Of a stretch of 64,000 bases of DNA, positions 53,331 to 64,000 are shown one piece after another. The translations under genes were made by a program, and so were the position numbers. This stretch comes from Hydnum rufescens UP504 (taxonomy: Eukaryota > Basidiomycota > Agaricomycetes > Cantharellales > Hydnaceae): positions 91,108 through 155,107 of the forward strand of contig MU129060.1 of the NCBI GenBank assembly GCA_014904985.1. The letters are read 5' to 3'. A model generated the notes under the pieces. The model ran no database searches. It saw only the letters and a list, made by a program, of their open reading frames with translations, and was not told where the DNA came from. Numbering within the stretch: position 1 is the first letter of the stretch; every line of letters begins with the position of its first letter.

Positions 53331-55799
53331 CCTCAGCTCTCATCACATGGGATGTGCTGGCTCACTGCCCAGTTCAAATTCTGCAGATGAGCTAAGCAGA
53401 ATTGAAACTCTGAAGATGAGGTAATCATTGACCTAAGTCCATTCTGTTATAGATGTGTGCTGGAAACAGCATGAGCTTAGTCTCCTCAAGCTCAGCCACT
53501 TGCCAGCTTGCACTGTCCTATCTTGTCCTGGAATTCTTTGAACAACCAAGGTTGTTGCCACTGGCAAATTGAAGCACACATGCACTAAATTATTCTTGTA
53601 TGCACCAATCATTCCTGCACTCCAGCATATCCTTCTCAGGCCTGGAAAATACAATCAGTTCCAGCACTGGAGATGTGAAGGCAACAAGCCTGGGGCAGCA
53701 GCTCCTGTCAGTGAGGTGGAACATTACACAATGCATGACATTGATGGGCCTTTGCATGATATCACAGATGGTTGGGGCTGGCAAGAAGCCACAGCTCATT
53801 TGGAGTGATGTTGTGTTGGGGGTTTTTGATCAAGGATGTGGATGTTCATCAAGAGTGTCAGTGCTTCACTCCCTCCCATGTGGCTTATTTGTTATAATCA
53901 ATGTTGATTGGTCTGCAAACTGTAGTCCCTGCCTCTCATATGAAGCTAATTGATTGCACCTAGGTATCAGGCAAACAAGTGGGGCAATGCTCACAGTGTC
54001 AGGGCCATATATGCTATCTTTGGTAATCTCCCTTGTGGAATTCACTTTCTGTGTGAAGAAACACTCTTGCTTGCCAAAATACCTGGGCCAAATGAGCCAT
54101 CACTTGAGCAGCTTAACCAAATTATTGAACCCTTTGTCTGGGAGATGCTGAAGCTTGAATGAGGCAAGCCTTACATTGGAACTTCATATGTGCATTGCCT
54201 TACTGTCTCAAAAAGGCATTTTTTTCAAGGTTCATGGCTTTTCTCACCTCCAGGAAGTACATGCCAAGGTATTTGTCAATGCATCAGATCTTCTGGCAAG
54301 TTGAAAGATTGCTGGCACTGCATCTTTTCCCACCTCAAACATTTTTGCTCATTCTGCAATCTGCATCTCTTGGCAATGAGTGACCCATCTGGCTTTGATT
54401 CAAGTAGTATGTCCAATATTGGTTAGGAATTATGGATTTGTTGATAAGATTCTTTTCATTTTTGCAGCATTTCAGTGTCATGATGACATGGAGAGAGCTT
54501 AATGCACATTCTTCTCAAAATGGGCATCGACAACAGCCAGACAGACTCATTTATTTGAGCAATATGGGAAAAGGTTCTCAATGCTTGATGGCCTTGCACA
54601 GTGGGGCCCCAAAAATTCACCAGTAGACCTTATGCATGCAATGTTTCTCAGTGAGTGTACCTGTAATCTTTCGCAATTTTACATGCTGTTCCCTGAGACT
54701 CTGGTTCTCCCAGTGATACTTCCCCATATATTTAGGAATATCTTGCTAGGTGGTGGTTTGTTTTACTGTCATGGTCATGGGAACAATCCCTTGCCTCAAT
54801 GTGAAGAATGGATGCAGACAATAGTCTGGCCACATGGTATTGGATGTCTGCCAAACAATGTTTGTATCCAAAACTGTGATGTGAATGATTCTGATATGCT
54901 GCTTGACCAGATCCTTAGTGGAGGATGAATCAAAGCAGACCAATGGAGGACTTTTGCACTCATTGCACTCTACTTATATGTTGCCTGGCAGCATGCTGGC
55001 ACCATACCAAACATGACTGCAGACATCCCTCCACCTGGCAGCCTTGTTGCAAAGTCTCTCCATCTCCTGGAGACATTATTTCAAGCTCAGTGGAAGACAT
55101 ACTTAAATCAGATGGCCTGAGCAACTGACATTGATATCCTTGGAGTCACAAACCTAAAGATGAATTGTAACTTTGCTCAACACTATGATCAAGTTCTCAA
55201 GACCCTTGTTGGCCTCTGGAAACTGAACACTCAGGCACTGAGCTGTGGTGATGTGATTCATGCCCAGAGCCTATGCAGTCAAGCTTTTCAGGAATGGACA
55301 TGAATGAATTGTCACCTCACCCCATATTCTCACATCTTCCTTCATCACCCTGCCCCTGAAGGCATCCTGTGAAATGGACCACCTTATGCAACATGGCTAT
55401 TTGGTTTTGAGCAGAATAACAAGATACTGTCTTGTTTCAATACTAATGGGCATGCTGGAGGTGAAGTTGAAGGCACAGTCCTTCATTCTTGGGTGAAAAG
55501 TGGACTTGTGCAGGACTTGGTGAGTTTCTAATCATGACTTTGTATTCATCTATCCATCTTTCTCCTTTCCCCAGAACACCCATCTCCATGGGCTTGAGGA
55601 CCCTCCAGCTGATGATATAGCAGTCATTGAGCTACTTGATGGACATCTTAAAGGTGGTGTTGATGGGTTCTGAAAGAGGGGTTGGGTTGGGTTGTAGGTG
55701 GACATAGGTAATGTTTTTTGCTTTACCTAGGGGATGAAGATATGTAGAGAGAGAGTGGGAGTTTGGGGGTGTATGGACTTTGGCACAGGACAGCATTGC

Positions 55800-57870
55800 T
55801 GATGGTAGGTACATAATTATTTGCATCCAGACTTGTACACAGAGACATGGACGGCATTGCTGTCCATGGTGGGTATATAAATTATTGGCATCTGGACTTG
55901 TATGAAGAGACATGGATGGCATTGCTGGCCATGGTGGATATATAAATTATTGGCATCTGGACTTGTATACAGAGACATGGACGGCATTGCCGTCCATGGT
56001 GGGTACATAAATTTATTGGCATCTGGACTTGTATGAAGAGACATGGATGGCATTGCTGGCCATGGTGGGTATATAAATTATTGGCATCTGGACTTGTATG
56101 CAGAGGCATGGACAGCATTGCTGTCCATGGTGGGTATATAAATTATTGGCATCTGGACTTGTATACAGAGACATGGACAGCATTGCCGTCCATGGTGGGT
56201 ATATAAATTATTGGCATCTGGACTTGTATGCAGAGGCATGGACGGCATTGCTGTCCATGGTGGGTACATAAATTTATTGGCATCGGGACTTGTATGAAGA
56301 GACATGGATGGCATTGCTGGCCATGGTGGGTATATAAATTATTGGCATCTGGACTTGTATACAGAGACATGGACAGCATTGCCGTCCATGGTGGGTATAT
56401 AAATTATTGGCATCTGGACTTGTATGCAGAGGCATGGACGGCATTGCTGTCCATGGTGGGTACATAAATTATTGGCATCTGGACTTGTATGCAGAGGCAT
56501 GGACAGCATTGCTGTCCATGGTGGGTATATAAATTATTGGCATCTGGACTTGTATACAGAGACATGGACAGCATTGCCATCCATGGTGGGTATATAAATT
56601 ATTGGCATCTGGACTTGTATGCAGAGGCATGGACGGCATTGCTGTCCATGGTGGGTACATAAATTATTGGCATCTGGACTTGTATACAGAGGACATGGAT
56701 GGCATTGCCATCCATGGTGGGTACATAAATTATTTGCATCCAGACATGGATGGAATTGCTGTCCATGGTGGGTCCATAAATTATTTGCATCCAGACATGG
56801 ATGGAATTGCTGTCCATGGTGGGTCCATAATTTATTTGCATCCAGACATGGATGGAATGCTGTCCTGGTGGGTCCATAAATTATTTGCATCCAGACATGG
56901 ATGGAATTGCTGTCCATGGTGGGTCCATAAATTATTTGCATCCAGACATGGATGGAATTGCTGTCCATGGTGGGTCCATAAATTATTTGCATCCAGACAT
57001 GGATGGAATTGCTGTCCATGGTGGGTCCATAAATTATTTGCATCCAGACTTGGATGGCAGTGCTGTCCATGGTGGGTCCATAAATCATTTGCATCCAGAC
57101 TTGGATGGCATTGCCGTCCATGGTGGGTACATAAATTATTTGCATCCAGACATGGACAGAATTGCCATCCATGGTGGGTCCATAAATTATTTGCATCCAG
57201 ACTTGGATGGCATTGCTGTCCATGGTGGGTACATAAATTATTGGCATCTGGACTTGTATACAGAGACATGGACAGCATTGCTGTCCATGGTGGGTACATA
57301 AATTATTTGCATCCAGACATGGATGGAATTGCCATCCATGGTGGGTCCATAAATTATTTGCATCCAGACATGGACAGAATTGCCATCCATGGTGGGTCCA
57401 TAAATTATTTGCATCCAGACTTGGATGGCATTGCTGTCCATGGTGGGTACATAAATTATTTGCATCCAGACTTGGACAGCATTGCTGTCCATGGTGGGTA
57501 CATAAATTATTTGCATCCAGACTTGGACAGCATTGCCATCCATGGTGGGAATATAAATTATATAAATTATTGGCATCTGGACTTGTACACAGAGACATGG
57601 ACAGCATTGCTGTCCATGGTGGATATATCAATTATTTCCATCCAGACTTGTATGCAGAGGCATGCACAGCATTGCCATCCATGGTGGGTACATAAATTAT
57701 TTGCATCTGCACTTGTACACAGAGACATGGAGGGCATTGCCCTCCATCGTGGGTATATAAATTATTGGCATCCAAACTTGTATGCAGAGACATGGAAGGC
57801 ATTGCTGTCCATGGTGGGTATATAAACTATTAGCATCCAAACTTGTATACTGAGACATGGACACTGACAT
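55800..57870 (+). repeat. Hairpin satellite, ~65-bp and ~52-bp units
   Basis: About 35 units. The first ~14 are 65-66 bp ('gcatctggacttgtatacag' + 'agacatggacggcattgctg' + 'tccatggtgggtatataaat'). The middle ones are ~52 bp and lack the 'cttgtatacagag' part; 65-bp units return near 57250 and 57580-57850. Every unit carries an inverted repeat, ideally CATGGACGGCA-T-TGCCGTCCATG. Long open frames on both strands here result from repeat lengths divisible by three and are not genes. It lies in or just after the transposase gene. Confidence 0.85.
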
Positions 57871-58129
57871 CAAGTGTAATTCCTACAGATTATAGTACAT
57901 TTCAAGCTGCACCTGAATATCAAAGTATTTGGTGGTTCCACAAGTCCATGCAGGTTTGCAGGGTGTGATAGTGATCTTGATCTTGTTGTTGTTGTTGTTT
58001 TGGTAGTCAGATCAATTGATCAAGGCCAAGAAAGAATCCTAATGAACCCCTACTTTAGAGTGAGGGATCTGGCTGCTACTGGTGACATAAAATGAGGTCC
58101 CCTTAATCAGCAGTACAGATGGCCAGCCC

Positions 58130-58390
58130 ACATAGATGCCAATCACATCCATATCTCTGTATAGAAGTCCAGATGCAAATAGTTGGTGCCCACCCTGGAT
58201 GGTCATCCCATTCATCTCTCTCCATACAAACCCCAATCCAAGTAGTTTATATGCCCATAATGCTGTCCATGTCTCTGTCTGCAAGTCTGGATCCAAATAG
58301 TTCATGTCCCCACCATGCATGGCAATGCTGTCCATGTCTCTGTATACAAGTCTGGATCCAAATAGTTTATATACCTACCATGGACACCAA
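58130..58390 (-). repeat. Inverted, diverged copies of the hairpin satellite
   Basis: Three to four units in reverse orientation ('ctgtccatgtctctgtatac' then 'aagtctggatccaaatagtt'), facing the main array across 260 bp. More worn than the array. Confidence 0.6.
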
Positions 58391-58879
58391 TGTGGACAGG
58401 GTACAAATCAGCCCAGTATTTACACAATGTATGTACTGTAGATATATAGGGGTTTGGGCATCATAGATCACTCAGGATCCCAATCCAGTGTTGCAGTGTT
58501 GGTGGGAAAAATCCCTGCCACATAGAATCCTCTTTTGATCCTCAGCTTTCCAACAAACAAGTTAAAAATGTAACATATGTCCCTCAAATTACAACTCAAC
58601 TCAAAAATGAGCATGATTTCCATATCCTTGAAACCACAGAAATCAAATGCTCCTCTACCCTGTACTTGAGAGAAACTTTCCAAGTCTTCACCAGGCCACA
58701 GGCATTGTATTCATTAATGCCCTACCATAAGCTCAAATTGTGGTGGACCTGGCAATTCAACTTGCCCTTCTGTATATGGTCTTGAATTCTCCTTCAATCC
58801 CCTTACATGTATCCTGCTACCTCAAGGGCAAGCTTAACAAATTTCAATTATGTAATATGGAGGATTACTGGATTGGTTG
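58391..58879. other. No assigned gene
   Basis: AT-rich, CpG-poor sequence without recognisable coding text. Confidence 0.3.
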
Positions 58880-59400
58880 GTTACATAATCAAATAGGGGT
58901 AAATGTGGCACTCTCAAGCAGTATTTATCAAATTTCTCCATTAGTTTGGATTGTAAGTAGTGCCCAGAAAGATACAATTTCCACATATCTACTCATATTA
59001 AGTACAAGGCAATCTGATTAAAACTGCACTCTCTGGAATCATTTTACTATGAAACTCATTGTCTTCCCCCTCTCCAGTTTGAAGCACTCAACTATTGCTG
59101 CTGGATTTCTGGGAAATTCCACTTAAGGACTCTGTTCCTACTGCACTTTGTCTCAGGCCTTAATATTAGGACCTTGGAGGTATTTGTGACTGATTTCCCC
59201 CTTTATTCATCTGCTTGGGCAACTACTGCTTACAGCAGATTCTCTTCTATCCAAAAGGCCCTTCTACACATGGACCTGAATAATTGATCTGGTGGCCCCA
59301 CTCTTTCTTCTTGATTCCATATTACAGACTATAGGAGAGATCCCCCCTATTTCTCTTGCTTACAACAGGTTGAACTGCAAGGCCTCATAAGGCACTGCTG
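58880..59400 (+). repeat. Dispersed repeat family, copy 4 (worn)
   Basis: Contains 'aagcagtatttatcaaattt', 'ctccattagtttggatt', 'tgcccagaaagatac', 'aaaactgcactctctgga' and 'ctccagtttgaagcactc', in the order of 13240-13910. It lacks the 'aagccatattccc' block. Confidence 0.5.
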
Positions 59401-60729
59401 GATTGTCAGCTGGCCTCCCACTCAGCTGCTACCTCTCATGGTCCACCAGTACCTCCAAGACTGGGGCCAATCACACTCAGCTGAAGACTCACTCTGCCAA
59501 CATAATCTGGAGAGGGTAATGTACCCTAGTCTGATCAAGATCACTCCACTAGTAGGCCTGCTCAATTCTGGTGAAAGGAATTTGCAAATCACAAACTTTT
59601 TTTTCAACTTTTGCTTGCTTGGTGCTCTAAAAGGGGATTACTGTGTGAAATTAGGTGAACAGAAATGAGCACAATATTTGTGAAGCTGCTCAATCCTCCT
59701 GACAGCTTGCAGAAAGGGACAGTAAAGAAATTTCCCAATAAACTCCTGTGTTTCCAGGGTCACTGGATCCAAAAAAAGTTATCCACAAGAGTGAGAGTTG
59801 ATGTTTATCATGGTTTTGATTGTATACAGGCATGCTGAAAGTTTAGATCTGGCCAAGCAACTTTCAAACTTTGTTGGTCTTGGCAAAGATCCAAACTTAG
59901 ATCAGAAAAAAGATTTTGGTCATTTGCAAGCAGAATTAAGAAGAATTGAGCAGGCCTTGTCACACCCTTCATGCCCTATCCAAACCCTATGCACCTTGCT
60001 GACTGATCATGGAACATTCATGCACCTACTCTCATGCCCCTGCCTCTTCTTTCTTATCAATATCTCATATGTCTCCTGGGGCTTCACTATTCACAAGATT
60101 GCTGTACATACTGGATCTGCCTAAAGGCTTATAAATACATTCTCAATAAAGTGCAAGTATGTATGATGAACACCAGCATCTTCAAGACCATGGAATTCAG
60201 GGCAAGGAATTTGTGCATTCCTTCAAATAACAATCAGTCCAAATGCAAGTTGAGCTGCAGATGATGAGTGTGAACATGGATGGAGCTGAGCATACACTGG
60301 CATGGACTGAAGAATTACTCATTATCCAAATTAGCAAGTCCAAGTCTGATGAGGTCAAAACCAGAGGTGAAACCCCCCCTTATTTCCCAGGAGTAGGCTG
60401 CTTCTGAAGATGGTACATGCCCCTAAAAATGGTGTGAAAAAGAGAACTGGTAGATGTGTTTTGGTAATTGATTGTGTGCTGTGTCAGGATTGTGGCAGTG
60501 CTGCCCACTCCTGGCACATCTTGATCTCTACAGAACTACACCACCCAGTCCATTCCTCTCAGCTACTTCCAACCAACCAACCAACCAACCATGAACCACA
60601 TCCACCCTACTCCTCCACTTTACACACAGCCCCTCACTATACTTAAAAACTTGAAAAAAATACATGTGCCCTGATCATCAGTGGGTTGGGTTGTAACAGC
60701 ATACCTATCTACAACTAAACAAGTATATA
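59401..60729. other. No assigned gene
   Basis: Short open stretches (for example 59798-60124, KKDFGHLQAELRRIEQAL) are unrecognised. A CCAA microsatellite of five units lies at about 60570-60590. Confidence 0.3.
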
Positions 60730-62990
60730 TTGCCTATGAATAATTATCCAGGCTCTCTAGAGATATTTTCACTCAGGAAAAGGCATGATCCTCAAATTGC
60801 AGCAACATCCGTGCACTCATTGCTATACACCATGGCTCCACTTCTCTTCATCACATCATCTGGGGATCCACTCACATTCTATATTAGTCCTCTGATTGCC
60901 TTGCCTGTTAGGCATGATCTCCAGTCTCTGATACAGGTCACTCTATTGTCTCCTAAAGGGCACAAGATGTTAACATTTGGTCTTCACTAGAGATATGGTG
61001 GCACAGTAGCACTTGAGGTTGTTGATGGTCTGAGCTCCATCTACCTTATCAATCCTCGAGAGTTCCAACAACGAGAATCATCATCCCATCCTGACTTGGT
61101 GTACATGGTAAGCCATCTAGTTTGTGTGATGGATAACTGTTGTAGTAACCAATCTTTAGAGTTTCACATTTGTTAGAGCATCCATACATGCTGGCTACAT
61201 GCTGAACTTGACTCAAATGAGATTGGGAGGCTCCAAGCCTGTCTTTATGAGGGACTACAAACCTATCCCAATCTTCTTACATGACACAATTGATTCCATG
61301 ATGAAGAATGAACTGGGAATGAAAATAATGGCATGTGCTCTTCATGTTCTAATGGAGAGACCAAATTGATCCATTGAAATAGAAGTGTGGTGGCTGCCTT
61401 GTGCAGAATCCTGAGCATGCCATCATCATACTAGTTCATGATGAACAAGTAGATCTTCATGACTTCGTGAAGAAGATGTATGGTGGGATTCTAGAGCGGC
61501 ACATTGAATACATGCATTGGGTGGATCATTGCATTGAAAATGATCTATTTGAGCCCTCTACTCTCCATAATGATCTGTGAGTTGATTGAATTTATTTGGT
61601 TTGAGGACATAATCAAATTGAGTTGGAGCAGTGCACAAGAATTCACAATCCAAGGGGGATCACATTTGATGGCTTACATTGCTACCTCAGTGGGATCTGA
61701 TGTGCTGAAAGAACCTTCAGGTCCAGACATTTACCAGGAGTTAGTTGCAGATACTGCTCAACACCCATGGGCCAGCACACACTCTTGGGAGGCATGGCAA
61801 GCCTGCTATTGCAAGCAGCAAAAAAAATTTGATGCATCTATCCAAATATACTTAGATGCCCTTCCTCACAATGCCCGCCCAAGTTCATCTGATAAACATC
61901 AAGCTCCCATGGCCTTGAAACAGGCACACATACCTGGACCCCACATCCCTCACCCTCACATACCTCAACCTCAAGAACACTCTCACCAATCAAAAATTCC
62001 CATAACCATGGCCACTGGATCCCAAAAGATAATTGCAATATCTCATGATCAAATGGAGACACCCTCCTGTGATCTTCAGGACCTGGACCCTGAAACTACA
62101 ACTACTGATGGCTCTGGGTCCCAGAAGGTACTTGTTTCAGATACTAAAATTACTCAGCAGCTGAAAAGTCCAACTGTTCAGGCCAGCAGACCTGAAAAGG
62201 TACCTGTTTCAGATACTGATATCCAGAATCTCTCATCTGATCTTCAGCAGCCCAAGCCCAAAGCACAAGGATCCAGGCCACCAGACCCCAAACAGTGCTT
62301 ATATCGGATACTGAAATTGAGACTCCTCATCAGATATTCAGCAGCCAAACCCAAAAGAACTCTCCAAGCCACTGGACCACAAAAAGCACTCATATCAGAT
62401 TCTGAAATTGAGACTTCATCAGATCTTGAGCAGCCCAAGCCCAAAACAATTCTCAAGGCCATTGGAACCCGAAAAATCATTATATCAGATTCTGAACTTG
62501 AGACTTCATCTCAAGTTTGGCAGCCCAAGCCCAAAAGAACTATCCAGGCCACTGGACCTCAAAAGGTACATGTTTCAGATACTCAAACTGAGGTCCCTCA
62601 TCTGATATTCAGCAGCCGCAACCCAAAAAAACTATCCAGGCAACCAGACCCCAAAAGAGGCTTCTATCAGATTCTCAACTTGAGTCTTCATTCAATCTTT
62701 TGCAGCCCAAGCCCAAAAGAACTACCCAGGTGACCAGAACCCAAAAAGTACTTATATTGCATTCTGAAATTGAGACCTCATCTGATCTTCAGCAGCCAGA
62801 GCCTAAAAGTGCAACTATCCATGCCACCAGATCCCAGAATGCCCTCATATCCTATACCCACATCAAGCTTCCTTCCACCCATATTCAGGAGCAGGAGTCC
62901 ATACATCCACCTTCTCTCCATGTCCTAGATTCTGACAATGATCAGAGTGATTGTGAGTCTGAATTTGGACTGATCAAAGTGAGCCACTGA
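60730..62990 (+). pseudogene. RAP1-like telomere protein (BRCT and Myb segments), decayed
   Basis: RAP1 (TERF2IP type) protects telomeres and silences subtelomeres. Segment 1, from 60832, reads APLLFITSSGDPLTFYISPL then RHDLQSLIQ, like the opening BRCT of fungal RAP1. Segment 2 (61240-61550) reads YKPIPIFLHDTIDSMMKNEL, NPEHAIIILVHDEQVDLHDF and HIEYMHWVDHCIENDLFEP, a BRCT with its late Trp. Segment 3 (61635-61860) reads AYIATSVGSDVLKE, IYQELVADTAQHPWASTHSW and EAWQACYCKQQKKFDASIQI, matching the RAP1 Myb pattern (LY-x-x-L … HPW-x-SW-x-x-RY). A 30-residue repeat tail follows. Stops between segments may be introns or mutations, and CpG is almost absent. The assignment is by pattern. Confidence 0.5.
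62120..62800 (+). repeat. 90-bp coding repeat in the RAP1-like gene
   Basis: About eight units of 90 bp. 'atatcagattctgaaattga' recurs at 62391, 62481, 62571 (as gtttcagatactcaaactga), about 62662 and 62752. The consensus peptide is ISDSEIETSSDLQQPKPK followed by RTxQATGPQK. Two units are read out of frame by one base, showing indels within the array. Confidence 0.7.
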
Positions 62991-64000
62991 AGAACCTAAT
63001 GGCCTCTGACCACATAAAATAGTTCATCCAAAGGGTCCAACTCAGAAGATCCCCTCTCAGAGCACAGGAGCTATCTCAGCAGACCATCTTGGACACAACA
63101 AGGACAAGCTGGGGAAATTGACCATGTTGAGGTGTGGTGGTGATATGTCTTGTTTATTCAAAGATCTTATCTGTTCCTTTTCAGGCAGAGGAAACACACC
63201 AAAATCAGTTCTTCTCAATGGACACAAGGCAGTCAGCTGGTGAAAGCACAAGCATTGTCCTCAGATGAAGATGAGAAGGCTGTCCAAGTCCCCATTGGTC
63301 CATCAGGTTCCCTCAAATCAGCAGAATGTCCACTTGGAGAACCCACATTTGAGAGTGATGAGGATGAGCCCATGGGAGACATATTTGAATCCCCACTCTT
63401 GCGGTGAATATCTCCATTCTGAGGTGGGAGGAATTTTGACTGAACTATCTCTTCTCTGATGCAGTAAACATGTGGACACAAAATTGTTCCAAGCCAAGGC
63501 CTTTCTGCTTAAGGCACAGAAGGTTTCCACTGGATCAAGGACTGTAAAGATGTGAATAAATGATTGAGAAGAAAATGATTTGGGTGTATCTGAGAGAGAT
63601 CTAGATATAATTGAAAACCAAGTGATTACTCCCCCGCTCATCATGGATCTACTCAAGAGGGAATAGTGGGCATGGCTGTGAACATTATGAGACATGGATT
63701 GGTGAAGGAGAGAAAGTAGTATAGAATCATGGAGTGTTTGCAAAAGTGATCAAGTCCTAAGCAAAGATCAGTGTGGGGGGCATTATGAATTGTGATTGGG
63801 TCTTCAGATGGTGTCCATACTGCACTTTGGTGGTGAACACCATCTCACAGTGGGCACAGCTAATGACAGATTTTTGACTGCAGACAATGTTAAATGATCA
63901 CAATATCACATTGCAAGTCACTCTTACTTGGACATCTTTGACTATTCTGTGGTTCAGTGCAAGTTGAAGACTTGTTGAGGAAGAGGGATGTTGTTGTAAG
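62991..64000. other. No assigned gene
   Basis: Plus-strand text at 63150-63407 is acidic (SSDEDEKAVQVPIGPSGSLK; FESDEDEPMGDIFESP-like) and could be a further exon of the RAP1-like gene. The rest to the window end shows nothing that I can support. Confidence 0.3.

Larger units (their letters stand above)
50560..55640 (+). pseudogene. Plavaka-like (CACTA/EnSpm group) transposase, interrupted
   Basis: N-terminal Cys pair CPCSLCLL at about 50600. An acidic region follows (50883-51160), then PPAFAEAPEIGNAYIHAFIM and KHGIEFIGLYEMALNL to CNK at 51458. After 2 kb of inserts the core resumes. It includes LQHILLRPGKYNQFQHWR (53616), DITDGWGWQEA (about 53757), GPNEPSLEQLNQIIEPFVWE (about 54080), VDLMHAMFLSE (54622), and a late part with ATWLFGFEQNN and GHAGGEVEGTVLHSWVKS (about 55395-55500). 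These match the order seen in mushroom Plavaka transposases. Stops and frame changes are frequent and CpG is nearly absent. The transposase would cut and paste its own element; this copy cannot. Confidence 0.65.

Noticed and set aside
56534..57825. Open frames of more than 360 codons on both strands
   Set aside because: They arise because the satellite unit lengths (65-66 and ~52 bp) and lack of stops keep several frames open; the peptides are repeats of each other on both strands, not proteins.
55800..57870. CRISPR-like regular array
   Set aside because: The segments between the hairpins are themselves repeats, not unique spacers, and the genome is eukaryotic.
55800..57870. Compensatory covariation in the hairpin arms as proof of RNA selection
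   Set aside because: Nearly all arm variants follow from loss of one CpG per arm; only one unit needs a true double change, which is too little evidence.
60560..60600. CCAA repeat as telomere-like sequence
   Set aside because: Five units of a 4-base word; fungal telomeres are TTAGGG-type, so this is a plain microsatellite.

Overview
The window looks like a transposon-rich piece of an Agaricomycete (mushroom-forming basidiomycete) genome. The evidence is spliced genes with short GT-AG introns of about 45-110 bp, FunK1-type fungal kinase relics, transposases that look like the mushroom-expanded KDZ and Plavaka (CACTA-like) types, two Copia retrotransposons and several solo LTRs. I see no bacterial operon, rRNA, canonical tRNA gene or CRISPR array. 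Almost every coding stretch carries stops or frameshifts, so most of the window is a graveyard of mobile elements and duplicated gene pieces. Family names come from motif recognition by eye; no search was run.

Layout. 0-3 kb: an element with about 660-bp inverted arms around a broken minus-strand gene, then a promoter-like cluster of TGACTCA sites before a TATA box. 3.7-5.9 kb: a tandem CCCH zinc-finger fragment and the RNase H tail of a LINE, split by a hAT-like insert. 6.6-10.5 kb: a spliced, inactivated hAT transposase. 10.5-14 kb: repeats of one dispersed family, flanking tandem exon/intron-like units whose introns carry strong hairpins. 14-17 kb: a KDZ-like relic, an LTR carrying its own ORF, tRNA-like repeats, a fold-back, and a truncated third copy of the LTR-ORF. 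17-25.3 kb: Copia-1, holding a hAT-like insert in its 5' LTR, an LTR-inside-LTR stack in gag, and another solo LTR in pol. 25.3-28.5 kb: Copia-2 on the minus strand. 28.9-29.6 kb: a second full copy of the LTR-ORF.

31-49.7 kb keeps ordinary CpG content and holds decayed cellular genes: FunK1-like kinases, an AP-3 delta adaptin, a NOT1 (CCR4-NOT scaffold) fragment, a possible BEM46-type hydrolase, a predicted NCWW protein with a coiled coil, and a multi-exon hypothetical gene. 50-64 kb is CpG-poor again: a Plavaka-like transposase interrupted by a miniature LTR element (TRIM), a C-rich minisatellite and a 2-kb hairpin satellite, then a RAP1-like gene with BRCT and Myb segments and a 30-residue repeat.

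The pieces work together mainly as an insertion history. Target-site duplications visible by eye order several events, and CpG loss separates old from young copies. The most unusual items are the conserved small membrane-protein ORF inside an LTR (three copies), the tandem hairpin-intron units, the hairpin satellite and the TRIM.
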